Source: Prochlorococcus marinus str. MIT 0918 (GTDB lineage: Bacteria > Cyanobacteriota > Cyanobacteriia > PCC-6307 > Cyanobiaceae). Taken from it: DNA of 64,000 nt. The notes beneath the pieces are model-generated. The model saw only the letters and a list, made by a program, of their open reading frames with translations. It was not told the origin of the DNA and made no database searches. The translations under genes were made by a program, and so were the position numbers. Below are positions 41,142-50,252 of the stretch, piece after piece (position 1 is the stretch's first letter; each line of letters starts with the position of its first letter). The DNA lies in contig NZ_CP114780.1 of NCBI RefSeq assembly GCF_027359415.1, positions 1,572,764 to 1,636,763 of the forward strand, read 5' to 3'.

Positions 41142-42518
41142 CTATCTCATTATTCGATTCAAGAAGGAAATATCAATATTATATGGCGGATAACGGAATT
41201 TAAGGTCTAACCAGAATGGTCTATCTAAAACAGACTTTTGATGTGAAAATGTTTCAAAACCAGCTTGGCCATGATATCTCCCTGTTCCGCTATCTCCTAC
41301 ACCTCCAAAAGGCAACTCTGGTATGCCAGCATGCATGATTACATCATTAAAACAAACACCGCCTGAACTTGTCATTCTAAGTAATTTTTCCTTATCTTGA
41401 TTACTTCCTCCAAACATATAAATAGAAAGAGGCTTGCTTTGTTCCCTTATTAAGTTAATTGCGTGATCAATATTTTGAATATCCCAAATAGGAAGGATAG
41501 GACCGAAAATTTCTTCTTTAATAAAGGAATCGTCACTATCATTTAAACTAATTATTGTAGGGGAAACTTTTCTCTCATTAAGATTTACTTCTCCTCCATG
41601 AAGAATTTGATTTTTTGCCTTTGCATTATTTATTAAATCAATAACTCTCTTAAACTGCCTTTTATTTATACTTGCAATGTTATCAGAATTATTAGGATTT
41701 TCACCATAAAAACTATTAATATAGAATTTTAGCTTTTCAATTAATTGCGTTCTTATCTCTCTTTGAACGAAAAGATGATTGGGTGCTAAACATGTTTGTC
41801 CAGCATTGAGACTTTTTCCCCATACAAGCCTTTTTGCAGTTGTATTTATATCGGCACCTTCTAATACTACGGCTGGATTTTTGCCTCCAAGCTCAAGAGT
41901 GATAGGTGTAAGCGTTTTTGCTGCTGCTGCCATTATTTTTCGACCTGTTTCGGTACCACCTGTAAAGAAAATATGATCAAAGTTATGAGATAAAAGTTTC
42001 TCGCTGAAATGTTCGTCGCCTTGTAAAACTCTTACTACATTATTAGGAAAAGTCTGACTAATAAGCTTTTCTATAAGACCTGAAGTTGCTGGCGCATATT
42101 CTGATGGTTTTAAAACAGCAGTATTACCTGCAGCTAGTGCAGATATAAGAGGATGCAAGGAAAGCATAAACGGATAATTCCAAGCCCCTATTACAAGAAC
42201 ACACCCCAACGGTTCGTTAATAACATAAGCTTTTCCAGGTTTTAGCCAAAGAGGAACTTCTATCGATTTAGGTTTCATCCATTTCGATAGCTTTTGTTGG
42301 CAAACCTTAAGTTCTTGTTTGAGTGCCAAAATTTCAAAAAATGCTTCTGTTTGAGGCTTTTGAAGATCGGCATATAAAGCCTTTAATATTGCATTTTGGT
42401 TTTGATTAAGGAGATTACTTAGCCGTTTTAATTGGAGCCTTCGCCAGGACTCAGATCTTGTTTCTCCTGATGAAACGATCTTTCGTAGATCTTCAATTGT
42501 AAACTTTTGCTCTTGCAA
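41142..42518 (-). CDS. NAD(P)-dependent aldehyde dehydrogenase (ALDH3-like)
   Basis: A 458-residue aldehyde dehydrogenase. Active-site elements are TPITLELGGKNPAVVLEGADI (catalytic Glu) and KSLNAGQTCLAPNHLFV (catalytic Cys in GQTC). The cofactor motif FFTGGTETGRKIM and the late motif EEIFGPILPI are present. Its length and the absence of an extended N-terminus fit the class 3 / fatty aldehyde type. In cyanobacteria this group oxidises fatty aldehydes. The frame starts at a TTG (42518); no ATG is nearby. Confidence 0.9.
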   Translation of the reverse strand: MQEQKFTIEDLRKIVSSGETRSESWRRLQLKRLSNLLNQNQNAILKALYADLQKPQTEAFFEILALKQELKVCQQKLSKWMKPKSIEVPLWLKPGKAYVINEPLGCVLVIGAWNYPFMLSLHPLISALAAGNTAVLKPSEYAPATSGLIEKLISQTFPNNVVRVLQGDEHFSEKLLSHNFDHIFFTGGTETGRKIMAAAAKTLTPITLELGGKNPAVVLEGADINTTAKRLVWGKSLNAGQTCLAPNHLFVQREIRTQLIEKLKFYINSFYGENPNNSDNIASINKRQFKRVIDLINNAKAKNQILHGGEVNLNERKVSPTIISLNDSDDSFIKEEIFGPILPIWDIQNIDHAINLIREQSKPLSIYMFGGSNQDKEKLLRMTSSGGVCFNDVIMHAGIPELPFGGVGDSGTGRYHGQAGFETFSHQKSVLDRPFWLDLKFRYPPYNIDISFLNRIMR

Positions 42519-42710
42519 TGATTTAAAAGATTGAGAAATAGTGGTTACTAAGGTTTTTAATAATTATTTTCTTATTTACACTATAGCTTTGCTTGGGGAT
42601 TAACAGTTGTTATAAAAAAACAATACTTGCTGTAAGGTTTCATTCTATTCCAGTGACTACTGTAGGGTATTTTTTTAGTCTGTATCTATATTTAAACAGC
42701 ATTTATTATG

Positions 42711-43097
42711 TTATTTAAGTTTTAAAAATGATATGCCTTTACCCTTTGTATATATAACATTCCATATAGCTGTTGATACGTCCTTTAACTCAGAGATAAA
42801 CTTTTCACTGTTACCTGATGCCAACCACCTTGCCTTTATTTTAGGAATTTCTTCTTGCATTAACTCCATTTTTATTTTAATTAAAATCAAACTTTTATCT
42901 CCATAAGACCTTTTAATAGCAAGTTCCTCACTAGTTTGAAAGACCCTCATCAGTAATTGCTTTACCAAATCTTCTCCCATCTCTTTATCTAATTCAGAAT
43001 TGGAAAGTGTTTCTGTTGATGATTTACCCCCAAGCGGCATTAACCTTTTTGTACCCTGCTCAATTAAAGCTAGAGCAATTAAATATTGATAATCCAT
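42711..43097 (-). CDS. Hypothetical protein (128 aa)
   Basis: I do not recognise a family. The protein is mostly helical and charged, with KLxLKMELMQEEIPKIKARWLASGN-type character in its C-terminal half and no membrane segment. Clean ATG at 43097. It lies alone in an AT-rich, loosely packed stretch; the neighbouring gaps (42519-42710 and 43098-43237) show nothing I can name. Confidence 0.5.
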   Translation of the reverse strand: MDYQYLIALALIEQGTKRLMPLGGKSSTETLSNSELDKEMGEDLVKQLLMRVFQTSEELAIKRSYGDKSLILIKIKMELMQEEIPKIKARWLASGNSEKFISELKDVSTAIWNVIYTKGKGISFLKLK

Positions 43098-43237
43098 ATG
43101 CAGATTATGGGTGCTAAAAATTTATCTTAGACAAGAAGCAAGCTTATTAATCAATATTCTTTATTATTAATTAATATGTTGTTGCCGACACTTATTCGTT
43201 AACATATAATCAAAAAAGAGCATGAAGTTTGTAAACA

Positions 43238-44476
43238 TCATGGTTTTAAATATTTTGCAATAGCTTTTCCTGCAATCCAACCACTTGTCCAGCAATGCTG
43301 AAAATTAAACCCTCCAGTAATTCCATCAATATTTAATATTTCACCAGCAAAGTATAAACCATTGCATATTCTACTTTCCATTAAATTTAATTTTAAATCG
43401 TCTAAAATAATTCCTCCAGCAGTTACAAACTCTTCTCCAAAAGGTCCTTTGCCAACAACTAATAGCTCTTGTTGAGTTAAGATTTTTGATATTATATTCT
43501 CATGCGAAATAGAAAGACTGGACCAATTCATATGAGGATTTATTTCGACACTCTCTAATAGATTTAACCAAAGTCTTTTTGGTAATTTTTTGAATGGGTA
43601 AAAGCTAATAAGTTTTTTATCAGCATAGCTTTTCCTATAGAGCGAGCATAATGATTTAATATCATTTATATCACTATCTAGCCAGTTTATAAGTAATTTT
43701 GCTTTGTACCCGTTGTTATTTAGGCTCCGAGCTGCATAAGCACTTAGCTTTAATATAGCAGGACCACTTAGCCCCCAATGAGTTATTAAAACTGTTCCTT
43801 TTTCAGAAAGAGTATTATCACCTGTATCAACTTTTAAATTTACTTTTTCTATTGAGATTCCAGAGCAACTTCTTAGCCACTTATAATCTAATTTTAGTGT
43901 AAATAGAGAAGGTACTGAAGGGACAGTTTTATGCCCTAAGTTATTAGCAATTTTTTTCCCACTAGGGCTTCCTCCAGTTGTTAGTAAAATTGCTTTTGAG
44001 AAAAAGAAATGGCCACCTTTGCTTTTAACTTCAAACCCCTTAGACCCAAGATTATTAATCGTTTCAACAGGATTTTGTGTAAGACAAACTATACCAATTT
44101 CTTTTGCTGCATTTTGTAGGCAGCTAACCACTTCTTTAGATGAATTTGATTTTGGGAAGACTCTTCCATCCTTTTCTGAAACTAACTCTAGGCCTCTAGT
44201 TGTAAACCAGTCCCATGCATCTCCTGTTGCAAAATGACTGAATATTCCTTTTAATGGAGTCCCTCCTCGAGGGTAATTAGATATTAAGTCGTTTGGTTCC
44301 CAACAAGCATGAGTAACATTACATCTCCCTCCTCCACTTATTCGAACTTTTTCAAGTGCTTTAGAAGTCGCTTCTAATATAAGTATAGAAGATACTCCTT
44401 CTTCTGCGGCTGTAATAGCCCCCATATAACCTGCGGCACCTCCTCCGACTACTATCAAATCAAAAGAATCAGGCAA
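43238..44476 (-). CDS. Flavoprotein of the YhiN/HI0933 family (NAD(P)/FAD-dependent oxidoreductase)
   Basis: A 412-residue FAD protein. The N-terminal nucleotide motif DLIVVGGGAAGYMGAITAAEEG is followed by the family motif RISGGGRCNVTHAC, and the C-terminal FAD motif is LYFAGEILNIDGITGGFNFQHCW. YhiN/HI0933 proteins have the BaiN-like fold; their natural reaction is poorly known. The start appears to be TTG at 44476. The downstream region is an unusually long AT-rich gap. Confidence 0.85.
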   Translation of the reverse strand: MPDSFDLIVVGGGAAGYMGAITAAEEGVSSILILEATSKALEKVRISGGGRCNVTHACWEPNDLISNYPRGGTPLKGIFSHFATGDAWDWFTTRGLELVSEKDGRVFPKSNSSKEVVSCLQNAAKEIGIVCLTQNPVETINNLGSKGFEVKSKGGHFFFSKAILLTTGGSPSGKKIANNLGHKTVPSVPSLFTLKLDYKWLRSCSGISIEKVNLKVDTGDNTLSEKGTVLITHWGLSGPAILKLSAYAARSLNNNGYKAKLLINWLDSDINDIKSLCSLYRKSYADKKLISFYPFKKLPKRLWLNLLESVEINPHMNWSSLSISHENIISKILTQQELLVVGKGPFGEEFVTAGGIILDDLKLNLMESRICNGLYFAGEILNIDGITGGFNFQHCWTSGWIAGKAIAKYLKP

Positions 44477-44887
44477 CTTTTTACTTTGATATTATTAATT
44501 CACTTTCATTGTAAGAGAAGTTTCTCCTAAAAAAACCTAGCTTTGTTAGATACCTACTTAGATATTTTTAGAAAATCACAATACTATTCATAGAGATTGA
44601 GGTTCTGAATATAAAAGGATATTTGGCTTGTTATTAATTTTGCATAGCTTTGAAGGCTTTTTATGTACTATAAATTTTCTTTGATGGAGTGTGAACTTAT
44701 CTCTCAGGTGCTATAAAGCTTGCTAAGGATTACATTACTAAAGGCCAAAGCATTAAATTTTATCAATCTGAAAACAAAGTAATGTATTTAGTGTGAGATC
44801 AAGTTATGTTATAGCACTTAAAGTATTATTATCAAAAAAGTTGACTGGTGCGAATAAAAAATGGACAATTAGAAATTAAAAGCTTTT
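44477..44887. other. 411-bp gap with a possible decayed ORF fragment
   Basis: No intact gene. One plus-strand stop-to-stop stretch at 44695-44796 reads as a coding-like fragment (SGAIKLAKDYITKG ... NKVMYLV) but lacks a start codon. It may be a remnant or chance. The rest is AT-rich with no tRNA or hairpin that I can support. The region probably contains the promoter for the TVP38 gene. Confidence 0.4.
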
Positions 44888-45616
44888 TTGATGACACAAA
44901 AATATTACAATAAAATCATATACAAGTTTTTAACGCTTCTTTTTATTGTCCTATTCCTATTTATTGCCTATCAGAATTTTGATATAAAATTTGTAATTAA
45001 TGCTTTTGAATCTAATTACAATAGAATAGGAAGCTTTGCCTTTTCCACAGCAATATTAATATTCACTTTAAGGTCTCTTAGTATATTAATTCCAATACTT
45101 CCAGGTACATATTGCTCTGTCATAGCAGGATATATATATGGAATTAAAACAGGGTTAATAATAATATTCTTTGCAGATTTTCTTGCATGCTCTATTTCAT
45201 TTATCTTGTCAAGAAGATTAGGTAGAGGATTTGTAAAAAAACTATTAGGATCTACCCAAATGAATAGAGTAGAAAGAATTAGTAAAAATTATTTAGAAGA
45301 TAATTTTTTCTTAATGACTGGACTTTTGATGACTCAATTCTTTGATTTTGTTTGCTATGCAATTGGGTTAACTAAAATCTCTTGGAAAAAATTTATGCCT
45401 GCATTAATTTTAAGTATATTAATTTCAGATGCTCCTTTCGTTGCCGGTGGATATACAATTCAAAAAATTCAAGATGTAAGTCTAAGACAAATTTTAAATG
45501 GTGAAATTAGCTCTTTGGATGGGCCTTACCTTTTAATATTCCTGATTTCATTCTTAACTATAATATGTTTAGGATTATTTAATATGAAGTTTAATAAGAA
45601 AAGAAAACTCAACTAA
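44888..45616 (+). CDS. TVP38/TMEM64-family (SNARE-associated/VTT domain) membrane protein
   Basis: A 242-residue multispan membrane protein with the VTT-domain pattern: LIPILPGTYCSVIAGYIYGIKTGLII, then the cytosolic loop SFILSRRLGRGFVKKLLG and a late span LTKISWKKFMPALILSILISDAPFVAGG. The family is widespread and may act as a lipid scramblase or transporter. It converges with the small DUF5989 gene (2 bp between stops). The first ATG is at 44888. Confidence 0.82.
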   Translation: MMTQKYYNKIIYKFLTLLFIVLFLFIAYQNFDIKFVINAFESNYNRIGSFAFSTAILIFTLRSLSILIPILPGTYCSVIAGYIYGIKTGLIIIFFADFLACSISFILSRRLGRGFVKKLLGSTQMNRVERISKNYLEDNFFLMTGLLMTQFFDFVCYAIGLTKISWKKFMPALILSILISDAPFVAGGYTIQKIQDVSLRQILNGEISSLDGPYLLIFLISFLTIICLGLFNMKFNKKRKLN

Positions 45617-45618
45617 TT

Positions 45619-45780
45619 TTAGAATATTGTATAAATAAATGGTGCAATTACTGACCCTTGTGTGATGATAATAAGAGCTCCCATTGCAACTAATGTAATT
45701 ATTAATGGGGCCAGCCAATATTTTTTCCTAATTCTTAGGAAATCCCAAATATCTTTAACTAGATCAAGAAAAGCTTCCAT
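45619..45780 (-). CDS. DUF5989-type small membrane protein (53 aa)
   Basis: A 53-residue ORF beginning MEAFLDLVKDIWDFLRIRKKYWLAP and then one transmembrane helix LIITLVAMGALIIITQGS. This pattern (FxxxLWxFLxxRKKYWLxP plus one helix, ending IAPFIYTIF) matches the DUF5989 type as I recall it, which lies beside SxtJ-like proteins and carbamoyltransferases. It starts 3 bp after the end of the SxtJ-like gene, so it is the third gene of that operon. Function unknown. Confidence 0.8.
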   Translation of the reverse strand: MEAFLDLVKDIWDFLRIRKKYWLAPLIITLVAMGALIIITQGSVIAPFIYTIF

Positions 45781-45783
45781 TTA

Positions 45784-46176
45784 TCAAAAAATACGAGTTA
45801 GATCAATTGTCCCATTTTTAACACTTTCTCTGTAAGTATCAAGCTTTAAGCTTTTCAACCTTAAAGGATCATATCCGAATAACCTCATTAAAAATGAAAT
45901 TGGCTGTAAAACAATTATAAATACTAGACCTAGAATAATTCTACTATTTATCCATCCAAGTAAATCCCCTATAAAAATCCATGCTTTATAAGGTTTGCTA
46001 AGAGAAGCAGGAGAGATTATTGCAAGAAAAAGACTAGGAAGGCTTACCCAAAGAGTCCAAATGCGAAAATGATGACCTGTTATTAAAGGAATTAACCATC
46101 CTAAGATCAATGGAAAGGCTATAGCAATTAAATAGCCAAAATCTCTTAATTGTTTTTTAGAAGGCTTTTGATTCAT
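45784..46176 (-). CDS. SxtJ-like membrane protein (130 aa)
   Basis: Several hydrophobic segments: FGYLIAIAFPLILGWLIPLI, WTLWVSLPSLFLAIISP and LGWINSRIILGLVFIIVLQPISFLMRLFG. This is the layout of SxtJ-family proteins that accompany O-carbamoyltransferases, for instance in saxitoxin and other gene clusters, but it is not itself evidence for saxitoxin. Its ATG overlaps the stop of the carbamoyltransferase (TAATG). Likely a membrane partner for the enzyme. Confidence 0.8.
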   Translation of the reverse strand: MNQKPSKKQLRDFGYLIAIAFPLILGWLIPLITGHHFRIWTLWVSLPSLFLAIISPASLSKPYKAWIFIGDLLGWINSRIILGLVFIIVLQPISFLMRLFGYDPLRLKSLKLDTYRESVKNGTIDLTRIF

Positions 46177-48050
46177 TAGTCTAATTCAAACTCTTGCATC
46201 CAAGTTTCATTTTCTTCACTCTTTGGTTGATCACTTTTAAAAAGAATTTGATTTTCTAGAACTAATACATCCATTTCTGTTCTCATGAAACATCTATAAG
46301 CATCTTGTGGAGTGCATACAATAGGTTCTCCTCTAACATTAAATGAGGTATTAATTAATGTTGGGCATCCAGTCTCTTCCTTAAAGGCTTGAATAATATT
46401 ATAGAAACGAGGGTTTGTGTCTTTACTTACTGTTTGAATCCTTGCAGAGTAATCAACATGAGTAATTGCAGGAAGCGTAGATCTAGCTACGTTCAACTTG
46501 TCAATTCCAAAAAGACTTTCTTCTTCAGATGTTATTGACTTACATAATTCACTTTTAATTTGTGCGACTAAAAGCATATAAGGACTTTTGCAATCTAGGT
46601 TAAACTGGGTTGAGAGATCCTCTTCTAAAATTGATGGCGCGAATGGTCTAAAACTTTCACGGTATTTAATTTTTAAATTCATTATACTTTGCATCTTTAA
46701 GTTTCTAGGATCTCCAATTATTGATCGAGCACCAAGAGCTCTTGGCCCAAATTCCATTGGACCATTAAATAAACCAATTACCTTCCCATCTTTTATTAAT
46801 TTAGCTAATTCTTTAAAGAGTTCTTCGTCTTTTTTAGATTTATATGGAGCATTAATATTATTTAGATAAGACTTAATAAACTTATTAGAAAAACTTGGAC
46901 CTAAATAGCTTCCTTTCATAGAATCATTTTCTGTTGGATGGCGTTCATTTTGGCAATATTGATAAAAAGCTAAGAGTGCTGCACCTAGAGATGTACCTGC
47001 ATCGCCTGCTGCAGGTTGAATCCATATGTTCTTAAATATTTTTTGTTGGTGCAATTTACCATTAGAGACACAATTTAATGCAACACCTCCTGCTAGGCAT
47101 AGGTTATCAAGACCTGTTTCTTCTTTTATTGACTTTCCTAATAACAGTGTAATTTCTTCTGTTACGACTTGAATTGACGCAGCTAAATCCATATGGAATT
47201 GAGTTAATGCCGCTTCGCTTTTTCTTGGAGGCTGACCAAATAATTTATTAAACTTTTTCCCTGTCATACGAAAACCACGATGATATTTGAAATAACTCAT
47301 ATCTAGCCTGAATGTGCCATCAGGTTTAATATCGATTAAATATTTTTTAATTAGATCAACATACTTTGGTTGACCATAGGGAGCTAATCCCATTAATTTA
47401 TATTCACCTGAGTTAACTTTAAAGCCACAATAATAAGTAAAAGCTGAATATAGAAGACCTAGTGAATGAGGAAAACTTATTTCCCAAAGAGGTTTGATTT
47501 TATTTCCTTTGCCTATCCATGCGCTTGTAGTGGCCCATTCGCCTACCCCATCCATGCATAAGATTGCAGCCTCTTCAAATGGACTAGGATAAAATGCAGA
47601 CGCTGCGTGAGAGAGATGATGTTGTGAAAAAAGAAGTTTGGGTAAATTGATTGCTTTTCTAGCATTGCCAGTTAGTTCTTGTTGTATATCTTTTAAGCTA
47701 TTTTTGATTTGTGATTTTAAGAAGAGCTTTTCTTTTAACCATACTTGCATAGCAGCTATGAATGATCTCCCTCCTCTAGGTGCTGTTCCTAAATATGTTT
47801 CTAAAAGACGTTCGAAAGTCAATAATGGTTTTTCATAATAAATAACGTAATCAATATCTTTCAGTGTTAAATTATTATTTTCTAAGCAATAATGAAGGGC
47901 TTGCTTTGGAAAATTAGAGTCATGCTTTTTACGAGTAAACCTTTCTTCTTGGACAGCGGCAATTATTTGACCATCAACCACTAGGGTTGCTGCACTATCA
48001 TGATAATAACAGGATAATCCAATTATTCTGATGTTTTTTTTAGTTACCAT
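46176..48050 (-). CDS. Carbamoyltransferase of the NodU/CmcH/SxtI family
   Basis: A 624-residue O-carbamoyltransferase. The N-terminal Kae1-like domain has RIIGLSCYYHDSAATL, QEERFTRKKHDSNFP, HHLSHAASAFYPSPF and LCMDGVGEWATTS; NLCLAGGVALNCVSNGKL and the YrdC-like C-terminal portion with FGPRALGARSIIGDPR and RGEPIVCTPQDA follow. It transfers a carbamoyl group from carbamoyl phosphate via carbamoyl-AMP to a hydroxyl of a sugar or secondary metabolite. The acceptor is unknown. ATG at 48050 (MVTKKNIR) is preferred over GTG at 48077. First gene of a three-gene unit with SxtJ and DUF5989. Confidence 0.92.
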   Translation of the reverse strand: MVTKKNIRIIGLSCYYHDSAATLVVDGQIIAAVQEERFTRKKHDSNFPKQALHYCLENNNLTLKDIDYVIYYEKPLLTFERLLETYLGTAPRGGRSFIAAMQVWLKEKLFLKSQIKNSLKDIQQELTGNARKAINLPKLLFSQHHLSHAASAFYPSPFEEAAILCMDGVGEWATTSAWIGKGNKIKPLWEISFPHSLGLLYSAFTYYCGFKVNSGEYKLMGLAPYGQPKYVDLIKKYLIDIKPDGTFRLDMSYFKYHRGFRMTGKKFNKLFGQPPRKSEAALTQFHMDLAASIQVVTEEITLLLGKSIKEETGLDNLCLAGGVALNCVSNGKLHQQKIFKNIWIQPAAGDAGTSLGAALLAFYQYCQNERHPTENDSMKGSYLGPSFSNKFIKSYLNNINAPYKSKKDEELFKELAKLIKDGKVIGLFNGPMEFGPRALGARSIIGDPRNLKMQSIMNLKIKYRESFRPFAPSILEEDLSTQFNLDCKSPYMLLVAQIKSELCKSITSEEESLFGIDKLNVARSTLPAITHVDYSARIQTVSKDTNPRFYNIIQAFKEETGCPTLINTSFNVRGEPIVCTPQDAYRCFMRTEMDVLVLENQILFKSDQPKSEENETWMQEFELD

Positions 48051-48337
48051 TCTTTGTACTTGCGTTAAGTTAGGCACTTATTTCAGTAATCATTTTACAA
48101 TACGCTGTGTATTTTGATTTTGGCTAATAATTTTGAATCGCAGTTCCTTCAAAGCCACCTCGTAAGATCTTATGCCTTTTATGCTTAGCATGTTAACTTT
48201 TCAAGTACGACTATTTTATTCATAAATAAAATAGTTAGAACAATCCATATTAATTAAAAGACAAAAATTTTAATCCTTACCCTAGCTTTTAAAAGTAATA
48301 ATTTTAGAAGGAGTTTTAAATTATAGAGATTTAGAGA

Positions 48338-48487
48338 TCACGCCTTATCTTGAGTTGAGATCATCTCTGCAAGCAACTTAGAAGCATAACGATCCAGTTC
48401 AAGTGAGTCCTCTCTTCTTAAGTCGCAAATAGGGTCATTGTTTAGAAAACAATCCTCAATGAAAGCATCAAAGGCTTTTGAAGTCAT
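48338..48487 (-). CDS. Small acidic protein, unknown function (49 aa)
   Basis: ATG-started ORF, MTSKAFDAFIEDCFLNNDP ... SLELDRYASKLLAEMISTQ. The composition is acidic and helical, and codon use resembles genes nearby. Its reading is clean but no family is recognised, so chance cannot be excluded. It lies about 290 bp upstream of the carbamoyltransferase on the same strand. Confidence 0.45.
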   Translation of the reverse strand: MTSKAFDAFIEDCFLNNDPICDLRREDSLELDRYASKLLAEMISTQDKA

Positions 48488-49229
48488 TCAAATAGAAGTA
48501 ATTAAACAAAATATGCAGCATATAAATAATGAATCAAGTGAGTCTTAACACCTACTTTTATAGCATCTAAGATTCTTTTGCTTAATCAATTAAAGAATTA
48601 ACCTTTATTTCATGTAAATATTACTTTCTTTATGGAGACTTTTTCTATAAATGTGATTGATTGCACTTAGTAAATCCTTTTGCCCCTACTTTTTAATTTA
48701 AAACATAGACATTAGAGGTGCAATCTAATATTTATCATTATGAGTGTTAGCTATGCCTAATTCATACATACTTGCATCTTCGTGAATAGAGTCCCTCAAA
48801 TTATTAGATCCTGCTCCAAATGAATTGTAGACTCCATAATCTACTGATTCATATAGGAAGATTAGTTATATGCCTATTAGAATACATTTTTAAGGCTTGG
48901 GATTTGGTAAGTATATCTTGATAAGTTAAATATGCTATTATTTATTTCAATTGAGATTGCAAATTAAATTACATATTTACCCTTATTTAGTCCTCTGAAG
49001 TAATACCCTTTCTAGAGATTGGTGATAAATATGACATACTCAGGTTGTTTACATCTTATTGTGATTATTCGTATTTACCCTTTGTAAGATATTAATTATT
49101 TGGACGTATAAAAATTGTCTGAAGGGCTTTAATCTTGAAGTTGTATTAACTCTATTGCTTTCGAATAATTTCTTTTTAAGGTTGGTATTTTAGGAGGAAT
49201 TAAGTAATCTAGATTTATTAGTTTAGTAA
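48488..49229. other. 742-bp AT-rich gap with decaying coding-like fragment
   Basis: No intact gene found. A minus-strand stop-to-stop stretch at 48725-48865 (about 45 codons, SVDYGVYNSFGAGSN ... NTHNDKY) has protein-like composition but no ATG, GTG or TTG at its head. The remainder is AT-rich and has no RNA gene I can support. Together with the truncated integrase downstream it looks like a degraded insertion zone. Confidence 0.4.
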
Positions 49230-49835
49230 TCAATTTGTTAAATATCTCTTGCTCTGGCTAGTCCTAAAAATACTGAGTCGTTTGTGATTAGGATTCTTCG
49301 CTTGATCTAATTCAAGAAGCAATTTCTTCTTTTGAAAAGTGGTGATGAAAGGGAATCTGGCATCACTAGCTCCTCTAACTTTTAATTCTCTAGCTGGATT
49401 GTGTTTTAGATCACATCCAAGTTCGACTTTAGCCCAGTCCAAAAGAACTCTGAGGATTCTGAGTTCTCTCATCACTGTATTGGCTTTGACTGTTAGAAGT
49501 CGTTGGTCTCTCCAAAGAGCAAAATGCCTGATGGAAAGCTCCTGCAGACGAACTCCTTCCATCCAATGATTGGCCATTGCCTTTAAGGGATATTGTTCGT
49601 TATGACCACTGCGATGTTGTTGGAGAGGTCCATTGATATAAGCATCAATGGCTTCTTTAAGAGTTTGAGGTGGCGGTTGATCAAGTGAGCCTGGAGCTCT
49701 TATTGACTGTTTAACAGCTTGACCCCAGAGCTCTGCTTGAGCTTTATTTCCAAATGTTTTGGATCTTGCACCGATGTGATTTTTCTTTCGGGTTAAAGCT
49801 TGCCAATCTTTTCCACCTTTGCGGATCGTTGCCAT
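49230..49835 (-). pseudogene. Truncated tyrosine-recombinase (phage integrase) remnant
   Basis: A 201-codon frame beginning MATIRKGGKDWQALTRKKNHIG, the arm-binding N-terminus of phage-type integrases, then a core-binding SAM-like domain (LKEAIDAYINGPLQQHR, MRELRILRVLLDWAKVELG, NPARELKVRGASDARFPFI). The reading ends just as the catalytic domain should begin; the R...H-x-x-R...Y residues are absent. In another frame the downstream DNA reads a few family-like residues (FLGLARARDI) before a stop, which fits a frameshift and decay. G+C is visibly higher than around it. It abuts the 3' side of tRNA-Thr(GGU). Confidence 0.85.
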
Positions 49836-49888
49836 TGTCTTGATGCATCAGAAAAGATGCGCCAATCCAGAATTAGCAGTCATTTAGC

Positions 49889-49920
49889 AAAAGTGGACAT
49901 AAAAATGGATATCCACTTTT
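49889..49920. repeat. Inverted repeat upstream of integrase remnant
   Basis: AAAAGTGGA / TCCACTTTT, 9-bp arms separated by 14 bases, between the integrase start and tRNA-Thr. It may be a recombinase or regulator site, or a terminator for the tRNA pair on the minus strand; the sequence alone does not decide. Confidence 0.45.
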
Positions 49921-49977
49921 AGATATCAACAACTCCTAGTGCCTGAGACTAATTCTCTTGGAAGAGGTTGAGGACAG

Positions 49978-50049
<72 letters not shown>

Positions 50050-50059
50050 TTGTGGAAGG

Positions 50060-50141
50060 TGGGCCGGGTTGGATTTGAACCAACGTAGGCAGAGCCAGCG
50101 GATTTACAGTCCGCCCCCATTAACCACTCGGGCACCGACCC
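50060..50141 (-). tRNA. tRNA-Tyr(GUA)
   Basis: An 82-nt class II tRNA with a long variable arm; anticodon loop CTGTAAA with GTA, T arm TTGGTTCAAATCCAA. It lies 10 bp upstream of tRNA-Thr(GGU), likely co-transcribed. Confidence 0.97.
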
Positions 50142-50252
50142 TCTAACCACAAAATGACCTTAACAGTTAAAGCGTCGTAAAATCTCGAATATGTTGGGCG
50201 TTTTTTAGTGAACATAGATACGATTTAGAGAGGCAATGGCTTTTAAAGAAGG

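Noticed and set aside
46176-48050. Saxitoxin-type biosynthesis
   Set aside because: Only the carbamoyltransferase and SxtJ-like helper families occur; no sxtA, sxtG or other toxin genes are in the window, and these two families are widespread without toxin production.
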